This document shows positions 1-11,500 of a DNA stretch of 64,000 nucleotides, one piece after another; within the stretch, counting starts at the first letter, position 1; every line of letters begins with the position of its first letter. Made by a program: the position numbers and the translations under genes. Where the stretch lies: contig NC_063170.1 in assembly GCF_023159225.1 (NCBI RefSeq), positions 28,608,301 through 28,672,300 on the forward strand, given 5' to 3'. The DNA comes from Perognathus longimembris pacificus (taxonomy: Eukaryota > Chordata > Mammalia > Rodentia > Heteromyidae). The notes under the pieces are model-generated. The model worked only from the letters and a program-made list of their open reading frames with translations, did no database searches and was not told the DNA's origin.

Positions 1-70
1 AGCCCAGGCCCCATCAACCAAAAAGAAAGGAAGGAATGAAGGAAGGGAGGGAGAAAGGGAGAGAGGGAGG

Positions 71-340
71 GCCAGATGCTGGTGGCTCACACAGGTAATC
101 CTAAGGATTAGATTTCTGTAATCACACCTGTAATCTCAGGAGGCTGAGACCTGAAGATGAGGGTTTGCAGCCAGTCTGGGAAGGAAAATCTGTGAAACAC
201 ATATCTCCAACTAACCACCAAAAGGCCAGAAATAAACCTATGGCTCAAGTGTTTAGAGTGCCAACCTTGAGCAGAAAATGTTAAGGGTCATCACTCAAGC
301 ACTGAGTTCAAGCCCCAGTACCAGCATAGATAGATAATAA
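71..340 (+). mobile_element. SINE-B, with purine-rich tail of a preceding element at 1-70
   Basis: B1-like left half (ctggtggctcacacaggtaatcc), ID-like right half (tatggctcaagtg) and an end near agttcaagccccagtaccagc. Bases 1-70 are the end of another SINE followed by a GGAA/GGGA-rich run. Confidence 0.8.
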
Positions 341-1429
341 AATAGTGTCGTACTGAACATGAACAGGCTTTTCTTTTCCCCTTGTAATTATTCCCTAACC
401 AATACAGTATAAATAACTATTAACACAAATCTGTGTGGTAATCTAGAGATGATCTGAAGTATAAAGGTGTATAAAGTATAAAGGAGTGAGTGTACGTTAG
501 ATAAAAATGCTCCATCACTTTTGTGAAGAACCTGAGTATCCCCAGATTTTGCTATCTGTGGGGAGGAGGGAAAAGAGGGGTTCTGGACTCACAGCTCCCC
601 ATTCAGTAACTACTCTATCTCCATAACCAAAGCTTGCTGTATTCAACCTTATCTTTACTTCCAAAAACTAACACCACAAATTCAAGACTCTTCCCCACAT
701 CTTTCTGATGCTTTTCCATTTTATATAACCTTTCTTTGTAGCCCATGCTCTGATGGCATCATACACGCTGATTTTCTGGAAGTTAGCAACTGTACATTAG
801 AAACCTATTATTGTTCCACAAGCAAGTGGCTCCTTTCTCCCGGTTTGTTGTTGTTCTACCACTGTTGTCTATGACTAGGACTTAATAATCTATTCCTACT
901 GTCCTAGTTTATCAGTAGGCCAACCTATTATGTTTCTGTGAAAGATTCTCAAATATTTTATTTATTTTTTCTGTGTGCAATTTTAAAGTTAATTGTAGAT
1001 GCTTGTCCTTAGAAACCCAAACTCACATATCTTTTATAACCTCGCCCCATGTACACATCAATATAAAGGTCAGAACACTTTCATATTCACTGGTGTTAAA
1101 TGTTTTGTCATTTGCATACTGACAAATTACACTACTGTGCCTTTCTTGGAGGGACATAGAGAAAGAGAGAGCCTGACACCCATAGGATATTTTGTTGTTG
1201 TTGTTGCCTAACATGCTCCTTAGCTGTATTTGGGAGACAAACACTTAAGTTCCTAATGTGTGCCAGCTCTGTTCTTGTGGGCTTTCAGTGACCATACTTA
1301 ACGCGCATCCATGCTACCCAGCAGTGTGTGAGTGCAGAGACAAGCGTGGCTCCCGGCCTGGAACCCCTATCTCTTTCAACAGGGAGGAGGGAGAGTGTAA
1401 GGTGTGAGTTCACAGTCCAAGTCCAACGC
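341..1429. other. upstream flank, no gene recognised
   Basis: AT-rich unique-looking sequence. The nearest gene expected upstream by mammalian synteny (ITFG1, from memory) is not recognisable here. Short open frames show no family resemblance. Confidence 0.5.
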
Positions 1430-1598
1430 AGGAAACAGCCCAGGGCCACAGCCGACGGCGGGAGTCAGCGGCCCGGGGCGGCATCCGCGTGGACTAGAGG
1501 CCAGGGCTGTGCGGGGCTCGCCGCCCTGCCCGCACCCATCCCCTTCGGGGACCGCGGCTCGGCGGAGACTCGGTGCAGTGTAGCCACCTCAAGAGCCT

Positions 1599-1727
1599 GC
1601 GGGAGCCCTCCTCCTCTGTCCCCCCCCCCGCGGGATCCGATCTTCCTCTGTCCCCCCCCGCGGGAGCCGTCCTCCTCTACCCCCCACGCGGGAGCCGTCC
1701 TCCTCTGCCCCCCACGCGGGAGCCGTC
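1599..1727. repeat. GC-rich minisatellite, four units plus a partial
   Basis: Tandem units begin with gcggga and end in a C run: 1599-1629 (31 bp), 1630-1659 (30), 1660-1687 (28), 1688-1715 (28), then a partial unit from 1716. The last two are nearly identical; unit 2 has extra substitutions. Length differences lie mostly in the C run. Confidence 0.85.
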
Positions 1728-2009
1728 ACGGTCGGGCAGGTGAGCTCACCGGGCCCTGAATGGCAGGTGACTGCGCTGGGCTGAGCTGGCAAAGTTTTCA
1801 CCTTGACTGGCAGTCCTGGGGCAGAAGAGGGGGACACGGATGGGGGCGGGGGGGTCACCCGCGTGCTCACAGGCCCGGAGCGCGACACCTGCCTCCCAGC
1901 CCGACGCCTGGGCCCCACACATACACCTAACGGTCACCACGGGCGGGCGACGCCAGTCCCGTACTGGGAGCGCGCGGGAGGGCCAGGGGAGTGGAGGCGC
2001 TCGGGCGCA

Positions 2010-2135
2010 GGGTGGGGGGGGGGGCGAGCGGGAGGGACGGAGGAGGGGCGAGGGAGGGGTGGGCGGGGGGCGGGAGGAGGCGGGCGCGGGAGGGGGGAGG
2101 CGGAGAGTGCGGGCAGGGGGGATGGAGCGCGCGGG
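2010..2135 (+). promoter_or_regulatory. G-rich promoter tract with many GGGCGGG-type boxes
   Basis: Nearly every 3-5 bases of the + strand carry a run of three or more G, including an 11-G run near 2012-2022. It supplies many SP1/KLF-type boxes and could form G-quadruplexes on the coding strand, just upstream of the likely transcription start. Confidence 0.6.
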
Positions 2136-2183
2136 CGGGAGGCGGAGCCGCTGGCTGGCAGGGAGGGAGCCGGGCGGGGGCTG

Positions 2184-2195
2184 CACATGCGCACC
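2184..2195. promoter_or_regulatory. NRF1-like motif
   Basis: The sequence cacatgcgcacc resembles the NRF1 palindrome TGCGCATGCGC, with one good half site. It lies about 300 bases before the NETO2 start codon, in the CpG island, a common place for NRF1 sites. Binding is inference. Confidence 0.4.
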
Positions 2196-2419
2196 GGAGG
2201 CACGGCCGGCACGCGGCGCCCGCGCTCCCCGCTTAAATGAGGCTGGGCTCCCTCTGTTCGCCACTTCAGTGGAGCCCCGCCGTGGCAGAGGCCGGCGCGG
2301 CGGCCGGTGCTGCGCGTCAGCCCTGCTCGGCTCTCGGGCGGTCGAGGCAGCGCCCGTCGAGGGAAGGGAGTCTGGCCCAGCGTAGGGACCCGCCGCGGGG
2401 AGGTAGCCCGCGGCCGGCG

Positions 2420-2458
2420 ATGGAGACGGAGGGGGGCTGCTGCCGCGCCGGGCCGTGA
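2420..2458 (+). CDS. upstream ORF in the NETO2 5' UTR
   Basis: ATG at 2420 with G at -3 and G at +4 opens a 12-codon frame (METEGGCCRAGP) ending at TGA 2456-2458, 33 bases before the NETO2 ATG. An in-frame ATG at 2237 would lengthen it to 73 codons if transcription starts further upstream. It could lower NETO2 translation. Whether it is translated cannot be told from sequence. Confidence 0.5.
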   Translation: METEGGCCRAGP

Positions 2459-2491
2459 GTGCCGCGCACGGAACCTCGGCCGCTGGGGAAC

Positions 2492-2525
2492 ATGGCCTTG
2501 GAGCAGATCTGCTCGGTCCTCAAAG
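2492..2525 (+). CDS. NETO2: NETO2 coding exon 1 (start codon, start of signal peptide)
   Basis: Encodes [11 protein letters not shown] plus the first base of codon 12. The ATG at 2492 has A at -3 and G at +4, a strong initiation context. The exon ends CTCAAAG followed by gtaagc. Intron 1 (2526-19793) is 17.3 kb and splits the signal peptide. The start is chosen because it gives the family N-terminus and joins in frame to exon 2. Confidence 0.95.
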
Positions 2526-5500
2526 GTAAGCGGCGCGGGCGCAGACGGCGCCCCCTGCGGGCCGAGGGCCTCCGCGCCGGTCCCTGGGCTCCCGCGCCGG
2601 CCCCGACGCGCCCCTTTGTCTGGCGGAGCGCTCTTGTCCGGCCCGGTCCTCCGGCTGTCGGAGTGCTACTCCCCGGGCCCTTGTGGGTCTGGCTGGCTCG
2701 TGCGGGCTCTTGGCGGGAGGCGGCGCACCCTCGGGCCGCGGCGGCCCAGAGGGCCCTCGGTCGGCGCCTTCGTGCCTCCCAGAGCCGTCCGCACCTCGCT
2801 TTGCAAAGTTGCGGATCCGCGTTGTTGGGGCGAAGGCCGGTCCCGCTGCAAATGCCATATCAAAAAGTAATTCCCCGCAAGCAGAGCCCCAGCCGGGACA
2901 TCGCAGGGCGGCGTTGGAGAAGCCCCGCGGCCCCGCACCGCGAGGCCTTCCTGGCCTCGGGTTCCCACCTGCTGCGGCCGCGGCGGCTGCGGCACCACTG
3001 CGGGCTCCAGGAGCAGCGCGCGGGCGCCGCGGACCGCGCTCGGCCGCTCCGAGCGGGCTGCGTCCCGGGCGCTTCCCAGGACAGGGGGCCACCCGGCCGG
3101 CTCTCCGCGTGCTGCTTCCTGCGGCCCCAGCACCTCGCGCCGGGCGTGAGTCTTACCTGTGCGGAAATGGAAAGCAGTCGGCGTGCCAGGCACGCGCAAG
3201 GCAGCTGCGTACACAGACGGTTTGCATTTGCCGGTGTGCATTATTCCAGATAAATTTGTGAACTTAGATCATTTAGGAAAGTTGCTACTGAAGCACGGAC
3301 TTGAATAAACCCTTTGGTCAGTTTTCAGGGAAAACAACTCCCCCCCACCCCCAAGGAAAAGGGACTTTCCTTTTTTGTCTCGAGATTTAATTGGAAATTG
3401 AGCATCTGAATACTTGTGTTAGAAAACATTCTTTTTATGTGAACGAGGAACAATATTCTCTTAGCGTTGGCATACTTATTTACTGTATCTTAATGTTTGT
3501 CCAGAAACAAAGTCTAGTGTATTCCCTCCATGTTAACACCTCTTTCTAGTCTGTTTTATTAGAAAGTCCTGTGTGTAATTTTACTTGTAATTGAACGAGC
3601 TACATTTTGTACGAACATGTTTTGCCAAACATTCCTAAAACCGTAACTGAGATTTCAACCATTTACAAGCTTAACCTAACGATAGTATCGACCTATATAT
3701 TCAGCTTAAAATAACCTAGGACTTTCTACCTGGTGACTTTCAGTCAATCCACAAAATCCTACTGACTTCTTTATTATATAAACTGTTTCTGAATGAACCC
3801 TAATGTAAACTAGAATGATTAAAATGAATATATACAATTCTGAGTTATCAGTAAGTCCTGATTTGTGTGGTAACCCACATGTCAGTAGGATTTCTGGCAA
3901 TGCCGCTTAGCAAGATTTCTTCCCTTGTCCTGACTGCACCCATGCCAGGGTATCAGAGCAGCCCAGGAAGAATCACTTGGCCCTGTTACACTGCTTTATC
4001 TGCAGAACTTGGCAGCACAGCTTGCCTGGGCAGTGGCACTTCTCCAGCATGACAGGACTCAGTCACAGCTCTTTGCTGGTGCCTTTGCAGTTGGTATGCA
4101 CTGCCCTCTCTGGCCAAAATGAAGCATGTTCCCTTTGCTGGAAGATTCCACAGTGGTGGTGGCACTGCCATGGGGAAAACAATATAGTATCTGGGTGCTT
4201 TTTAAAATTATGTTACTCAGCCTACACTATTTTTACAGCTCAAGCTGAATTGTGTTTGCTCTTGTGGTGGTAAAGCTTATTTAATAAGAGCATTCTATTT
4301 TAAGTCTCTTTGTGGTATGTACATGGAGATACCAGAAATGGGTCTGGAAATGTAAACACACACATACACACAAAATCCTTAACAATAGTTGATTCTGACA
4401 GAGAAATCTCAGAGGTACAGACCAACAGGAAGGAAGGGAAATTTGATTTTTACCACATAACCATTTGCAGTATGTATGTATGTATTTATTTATTTTTGCT
4501 GGTCTTGGGGCTTGAACTCAGGGCCTGGGCTCTGTCCCTGAGCCTCTCTGGGCTCAAGGCTAGGACTCTACCACTTGAGCCACAGCACCACTTCCGGCTT
4601 TTTCTGTTTATGTGGTACTAAGGAATTGAACCCAGGGCTTCGTGCATGCCAGGCAAGCATTCTACCACTAAGCCACATTCCCAGTCCTCCTTAATTTTTT
4701 AACCAAATACATGTATTGCCTGTATAAAAATTAATATTTTTAGGTTTTAAATTTTACTTTTAAGAAGTTGGCCTTTCTGAATGCTGCTATTCATTATGTG
4801 TCCCAAGTCATGAAAAAATACTCCTGGAGTATTTTACAGGATGAACAGTTTCCATAGCAACAGGTCATCTGACACAGTTACTGAGTATCTGCACAATTGT
4901 AGATGTATCTACCACAGTCTTGTTTGGAATATCATGGTCCCTTTCTGTTTAAAACAGCCAAAATCGCTGAGATTTAAGTAGAAAGTAAATTAGTTTTTAT
5001 GCCGTCACTGCTTCTATTTGTTTTACTTTGAGCAGTGAAGACAAAAGCATAACCTCTGTTTTGTTGAAATCTTCCACTAAGGTACTTCCAGTAATTTATT
5101 ACCACTCCAGGTCTTAAAAAATTAAAGATAACCTTCTGTCAAGTTATCTAAGCAATATAGGCCAATGAAAATACAACACTAGGATTATAAACTAGGTGTT
5201 TTCTCTTCAGCGGCACACCTTCTTCAGGAGATCCTCTAGACTCAATAAGATTTAAAGCTATACAAACTGTGGTTAAATTAATGAAGTAACAGCAAAACTT
5301 TCCCTTGGCCCTATATATTTTTAAAGCTTGTCAAAATCTTAGTTTCTGTTCTTTCATCTTAAACCTCATCCAAGAACATGCACTAACTTCATACACGAAC
5401 TTCATAGAAATAAGAATAGTCTTGGCCCGGTCTGCATGCTTGTAATCTCAGCTACTCCAGAGTTGGTAGTAGGCCCCTTGCCCAAGGTCAGCCCAGGTAA

Positions 5501-8500
5501 AAGTGCAAGACCCTACTTGAAATGCAGGCCGAAGGACTGGGGTGTGGCATGTGTTCTGGAGATTTTCCCTAGCAAGCTCGAGGCCATGAGTTTAATTGGC
5601 AATACTGCAAGACATTTTTTTCCTTTTTTCTTTTCCTCTCCCCAGGCTGGAAAATGTTTGGACACTGTCAGACGTTTCCTTAAACAACATATTCATTATA
5701 GTGTGTCCTCAACTAGAAGCCAGTTTTGATTTTGAATCCAAACTTTCCTTTTGGGGAAAAACGTATGTGTATTACAAATGAATGAGTTTAGATCAAACCC
5801 ACTTTTTTATCCTTTTTGAATAAGATAGGGAAATAGTAGATTATAAATCTCATATCTAAAAGTTTGTTATTTTTTGGCAGTACTAGGGTTTGAAATCAGA
5901 GCCTCAGGATAGCTGGGCAAGTGCTCTTCCACTTGAGCTACTCTACTAGCCCTCATCTCAAATTTTAAAACAATCCACATATTGTTTTTTTTCGGGAGGG
6001 GGGGTGGAGGCATACACATTCACCACAGTCTCCTATTTTCTGTTTAGGCTACTACAGAATTATTACTGATGTTAAAAATATTTCTGAACTTTGAAATGGG
6101 AAGGAAGATCCTCTAGTCCAGGGTGTGCCAGGCTTGCCAATAACAGAACTCCCTCAGAGGCATGCCTGAGGAAATATGTGTAACAAAATGAGCAATAGAT
6201 ACAAGCAAGATTGCTGTGGCTGATGGGAAGTTTTGCTCTCTCCATTACCTTGAACATCTGGGCAAACCATCAGAGAATTGACTTTTTTCAACATATTTGG
6301 TATATTGTTTATAGAATTATAAAGAAAGTTTACTAATGTGAAAGTTCAGGGGTTTTTGCTGATCAAAATGACATTAAAATGAGTTGGTTCCAATATGCCT
6401 AGAGCAATACATTGGAAATTATAGCACTAATAGATGGCAGATAGTCTTTTCAGTTGTGACCTAATCATGTTAAAATTTGATGACAGTTGCTGTGGTGTCA
6501 GAGAGGACTCCTTTAATCAAAATGGAGAATATGAAACTGCCATGTCAGAGTGATTTGACTAATAGTTGTCACAGAATGGAAAATTGAGAAAACATTTCTG
6601 CTATTCTGGCACTGTGCTGAGCATGCACAGGCTGGAGAGATCCTAAGGGTCACCATCCATCCTAACACAGTAGGATTGAGTTCCAGTAATCTGGGTGCTT
6701 TTCTATTTGTTAAAACAGTTTATCAGAAACAAGTTTCTGCAGTGTCAAGTGGTATATGGCTTCTACACTCCATTTTGTTTTCATTATAGAAAATACTATC
6801 AGGCACTGGTGGCTCACTCCTGTACTCCTAGCTGCTCCAGGGGGTTGAGATCTGAGAGTCTCATTTTGAAACCATCCAGAGCAGGAAAGAAAGTCTGTGA
6901 AACTCTTCAGTTAACTGCAAAAACAAAAAACAGAAGTGGATCTTTGGCTAAAATAGTAGAGGAGAGCACTTGGAGGGGGGGTGTCGGGCGCGGGGGGGGG
7001 GGGGGTGGACCAGTGAGGTGGCAGTTACACTCTAGCATCCTGTGTTAGATTTAACCACCCTGTATCCTGCTTAGATGCTTACAACTGTAAAGCATAGGAA
7101 GAGCCATGTTTGTTACCACCAAAGTTAACTTGAAGAGTTTGATGAAAAACTTAAAGAGTATGGACTGGATATCTGAAGAAAAGAAAAATATATCTCTGTT
7201 TCGTTCTCATCCTCTGATATATGTTCAGATGAAAAGCGGGGTTGTAGGTAGAGGTGGTGGCTCGTGCCTATAAAAATTCCAGACAAAGTTAGTGAAACCT
7301 CAACTCACAAACAAGTATATGGGCCAGGCACTGATGGCTCACACTTGTAATCCTAGCCACTCAGGAGCCTGAGATCTGAGGCTCAAGGTTTAAAGCCAGC
7401 CTGGGCAGGAAAGTCTGTGAAACTCTTATCTTCAGTTAGACACCAAGAAAACCAGAAGTAGAGCTGTGGCTCAAAGTGGTAGAGTGCTAGCCAGAAGAGT
7501 TCAGGGATAGTACCCAGGCCCCAAATTTGCACCTTATAACTAACAAAAAGAAAAAAAAAAAACAGGTACGTACAAACAAAAGGACTAGAATCATAGCTCA
7601 GATGGTCATGAGATTAGTCCTCAGTATCTTACCAAAAAAGAGTTTATAAGTGACTGCTTAGCTGGAGATGTATGCTTATTAATAAGTGCAGGGCTGTCTG
7701 TATAGTATGTAATCAGGATGATGCTTGGTCACTTTATGTAATCATCTAATTTGCACAGAATGCTATTGTGAGCCAGACAATGGCTATATGTTAGGAAAGA
7801 AGATGAGACCCTCTTTCTAGTAAGATGAGACAGACAATAAGCATTTTTCTCAGCAGATAATGTAAATATTAATGAAAAAAGCATGAAGGTAAAAATGCAG
7901 AGTGTGTTTGAATTTGGGAAAACATCACAAGACTTGAATGAAGGAAAGATCAGCCATTTGGAGATTAATTCCAGGCTGAAGATGCAGCTTTGTCCCTAAG
8001 GCAAGAACTAGCTTGATGTATTGAAGTGATGCAAAGAAGGCCTGTGTAGCTATTGTTAACAATCGGGAGATCAGAAAGGTAATCAGGGCCGGATCACACA
8101 GCACCTCCACCACCAGAGTAAGAATGGATTTATGCTAAATATAAGAAAACAATACTAGAAGATTTTATGAAAGGCTTTGATGTGATCCCTTTATATTTTG
8201 AAAAGATTACTATTTTGTACGTAGCCAGAGGGGACCTATGATATGAACTGCAAATCACCAAATACTGTTTTACCCTTTCTAGTAGTTCTGTGGATTTGAG
8301 TTCAGTACATGATTGTCCAAAATAAGACTGTTCGCAGACTCAGGATGACTGTCTACCCAGCTAGGTAATAAATATTTAAGAATGTGTGTACTTTTGGGAA
8401 ACATACTCTGTTATTTAACATGTTTTCTTTGAGATCATTGTAGATCTCAAAGTACAAGTGTTGGGGGTTTGTTTTGTTTTGATGGTATTAGGGATTGAAC

Positions 8501-11500
8501 TCAGGGCCAAATGTGAAATCATTTAAGACATGTATGCCCACAGTCCTAGACAAGTGGTTTTACAGGAATGGCTTATATCATGTCTTCATACTTGCTAATT
8601 GGGATGCAGACATGGTAAGTAAACAAAGTTGTAAGAGTTGGAACTCCAACATCCATACTGAATCAGAAAATGAACTAGAGAATAAAAGTCACACACAGAT
8701 ATATAGATTGAAGGAGCTTAGACCCCTGTTAAGGATACGGCCTTCACTCTGGCCCTTTGACTGCTTCTCCCTAGTTTGTTCACATGTCAGAGAAATATAC
8801 TGTGGTATATGGCTTTTCTGTTACTCTTAACAGTCCTAATATCAGTAGTGAAAGTAACAAAAGCATACATAAAAAGAGTTGGTGAATAGTAACAAGTGGA
8901 AAATCTAAATGTTGTCTACTTACATAGATCAAAAACTTCCTAAAGAAAGTAGGCTGTCAACAGTATAAGGATAACTTTCTGGATACTAAAAGAAGTCCAT
9001 GGCAAATGCAGATGGCTGGACACAAGAAATATTTGTAGGAGCACAGGAAGGAATAGGTAGAACAGTTCATCCCATGATCAACATTTCTAAAACTAGTTGC
9101 ATTTTGCCCATCCCTGCTCTGTACCATCCACTTGTCTTTGCCACTAGCAAAGGGGGGAAAAGGCAACCTTCCTGTTCCACTCAATAAACTGTCATTATCT
9201 ATTGCGGAAGTCCTCAAAGCCCCAGGCCCAGCAGTTTTATCATAACTAGGATAAAATGCAAATCCCTTAGACCTATATACCCTGAAAGGAAACATGCCCC
9301 TTTCCCAAGTGTATGGGTAATTATTAAACACACTCAAGTTCTGAAACCACTTTCCTATTGATTCCTCACCAAACCTGGAGTTAGAATTACTACATATATA
9401 TATATTTTATTTATTTATTTATTTTTGCCAGTCGTAGGCCTTGGACTCAGGGCCTGAGCACTGTCCCTGGCTTCTTCTTTGCTCAAGGCTAGCACTCTGC
9501 CACTTGAGCTACAGCACCACTTCTGGCTGTTTTTCTATATATGTGGTGCTGGGGAATCGAACCCAGGGCGTCATGTATGTGAGGCAAGCACTCTTGCTAT
9601 GAGGCCATATTCCCAGCCCCTAGAATTACTACATATCTTTAAGCCTATTACTTGTTGCCAGATTATCCTCCAAAAAGTTACAATCCAACTGCAGAATTTA
9701 AATGTGCCCATTCCTATATTATGAGCAACTAGTGTAAACTTGAAGAAAAGCTGAATCGCAAGAAGAGTCCCGAGACTCAAAATGGAGTCTGTTAACTGGT
9801 TTGCTGCTGAGGAGGGTGGGAGTATGTTTCAAATGAATTTACTGGCCTGGCCTAGGCAGGTACAGTTTTTCCAATTCCCAAGAAAAACACCCTCTGAAAA
9901 CTCCCATTTTGCCACACAGACTGGATGCATGAGCAGTGCCTGTCATCAAATTTAGATGCCAACCAGTGAGGACTGAGTACTTCCTGTACCTTAATACAGC
10001 ACTTATTTAAGGAATTTTGTCGTATAAAGCTGCTCCCTCCTTGTTCTTTCCTATCATGCTTTTGTACAAACTGCTTCCTGAAATAAAGCTATTTTTTAGT
10101 CTTAAAATCTTTCCTAGAGATGCCAGGTGCCAGTTACTCACACTTGTTCATAATCCTTGCAATTCAGGAAGCTGAGATCTGAGGATCCCAATTCAAAGCC
10201 AACCAGGACAGGAAAGCTTGTGAGACTCTAATTAACTTCCAAAAAACAAAAGCAACTGTGGCTCAAGTGGTAGAGTACTAGCCTGTTATTTCTTGGTGTC
10301 TGAAGCTGAAACCAAAGGCCCTTCCCATTCTTCTCAATGTCATCTTGAGCCTGGAGCAACACTGGGACCTTCTCTCTGGTGGTACCAAGCATGTTGAGCT
10401 AGTCCTCTCAGATAAAGGCTCCTGTGCTCCAGGTAGACTTGAATGAACACTTTATTTCAAGTTAAGACTGCACTTCTTCACTCATATTATTGGGTCTCAG
10501 TACATAAAGGTTAAGATTATTCTAAGTTGCACAGGAAGGAACTTTTTCATGAGATGAAGAAAAAATGAGTAACTCAGGTTCCAAGCCCTCTGTTGGTCCA
10601 TCACTTCCCAACACTCAGCTTCTTTCTTGACTAAAAACTAGGTTCCCCAAAGTAATTGTTTAGGTCTCAGACCTAAGTAAACCCAGGATGGTTTAAAACT
10701 TGGCTGGCCAAAAATGAAGCTGTTGAATTCTAAAACTTGTACAATTAGAGCAGATAAAACACCAGCCCTCTCAAAGGCATTAAGAAGCATTCTCTTTTTA
10801 ATAAAAAAAATTATTAGTATATAATAATAGTATGAGACACATTCTTTAATTGGTATCTGAAAGCTTCTAAACAGGCCTAAGATTTGAATGTTACTTCTCT
10901 CAAAAAGGATAATTAGATAAATAATTATAAAAAGATACTTGCAAAGTAAAAAGCTAAACACACCAGTGCTTCTGCACAATGCTGCCACCCCTATCTCCTT
11001 ACAGGCCATCTGCTCCTTTCTGCCCACCTCCTACTGCCCTCCACTCCCCAATTTGTCCTTCTCCATATTCACCAAGCGCCCCTCTTTTCCTTTCCATTTC
11101 CCTGACATCCCTGCTCCTTGCTCCCAGTACTAGACTCTTCCCAAATAGCACCCAGTAAGACTTAACGACTGGAAATGGACAAATTGCCTTGCAGTAAATT
11201 GGAATGTTTAGCCATTGTGAAGGATTTCCCAAAACCTGTTCTCTTGAACTCAAACATCTTAGCCTTATCGTTAACCTAAAAACCCAGATTTTTCACATTT
11301 TCATTACCTTACTCACATGCTTGTAGGAATGAATCTGACCTGGAGGCCTAAGATTTATTGAGGCACCAAGAAACATACACTGAAAACCATTCTTAATTTA
11401 AGACTGTCTCTGGCCTACAGCCTTACAGTGCTGTAGCCTAAGAAAGGTGAACCTATGTTTACAGATCTGAACAAACTTTTTGGCAGAACCGAGAAATTAA

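Larger units (their letters stand above)
1430..3230. promoter_or_regulatory. NETO2: CpG island covering the NETO2 promoter and exon 1
   Basis: The sequence changes abruptly from AT-rich to very GC-rich with abundant CpG across this stretch, then returns to AT-rich after about 3230. It spans the promoter, 5' UTR, exon 1 and the first 700 bases of intron 1. No strong TATA box is seen; a weak TTAAAT lies at 2234. Broad, dispersed initiation is the usual behaviour of such promoters. Open frames in this region on both strands are by-products of high GC. Confidence 0.9.

Noticed and set aside
1..1430. Possible 3' end of ITFG1 upstream of NETO2
   Set aside because: Expected from mammalian gene order as I remember it, but no coding sequence or convincing 3' UTR could be recognised in this short flank.
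1328..3261. Many long overlapping open frames on both strands (up to 192 residues)
   Set aside because: They lie in the CpG island, where stops are rare by base composition. They are rich in Arg, Gly, Pro and Ala, overlap each other in several frames, and resemble no family.
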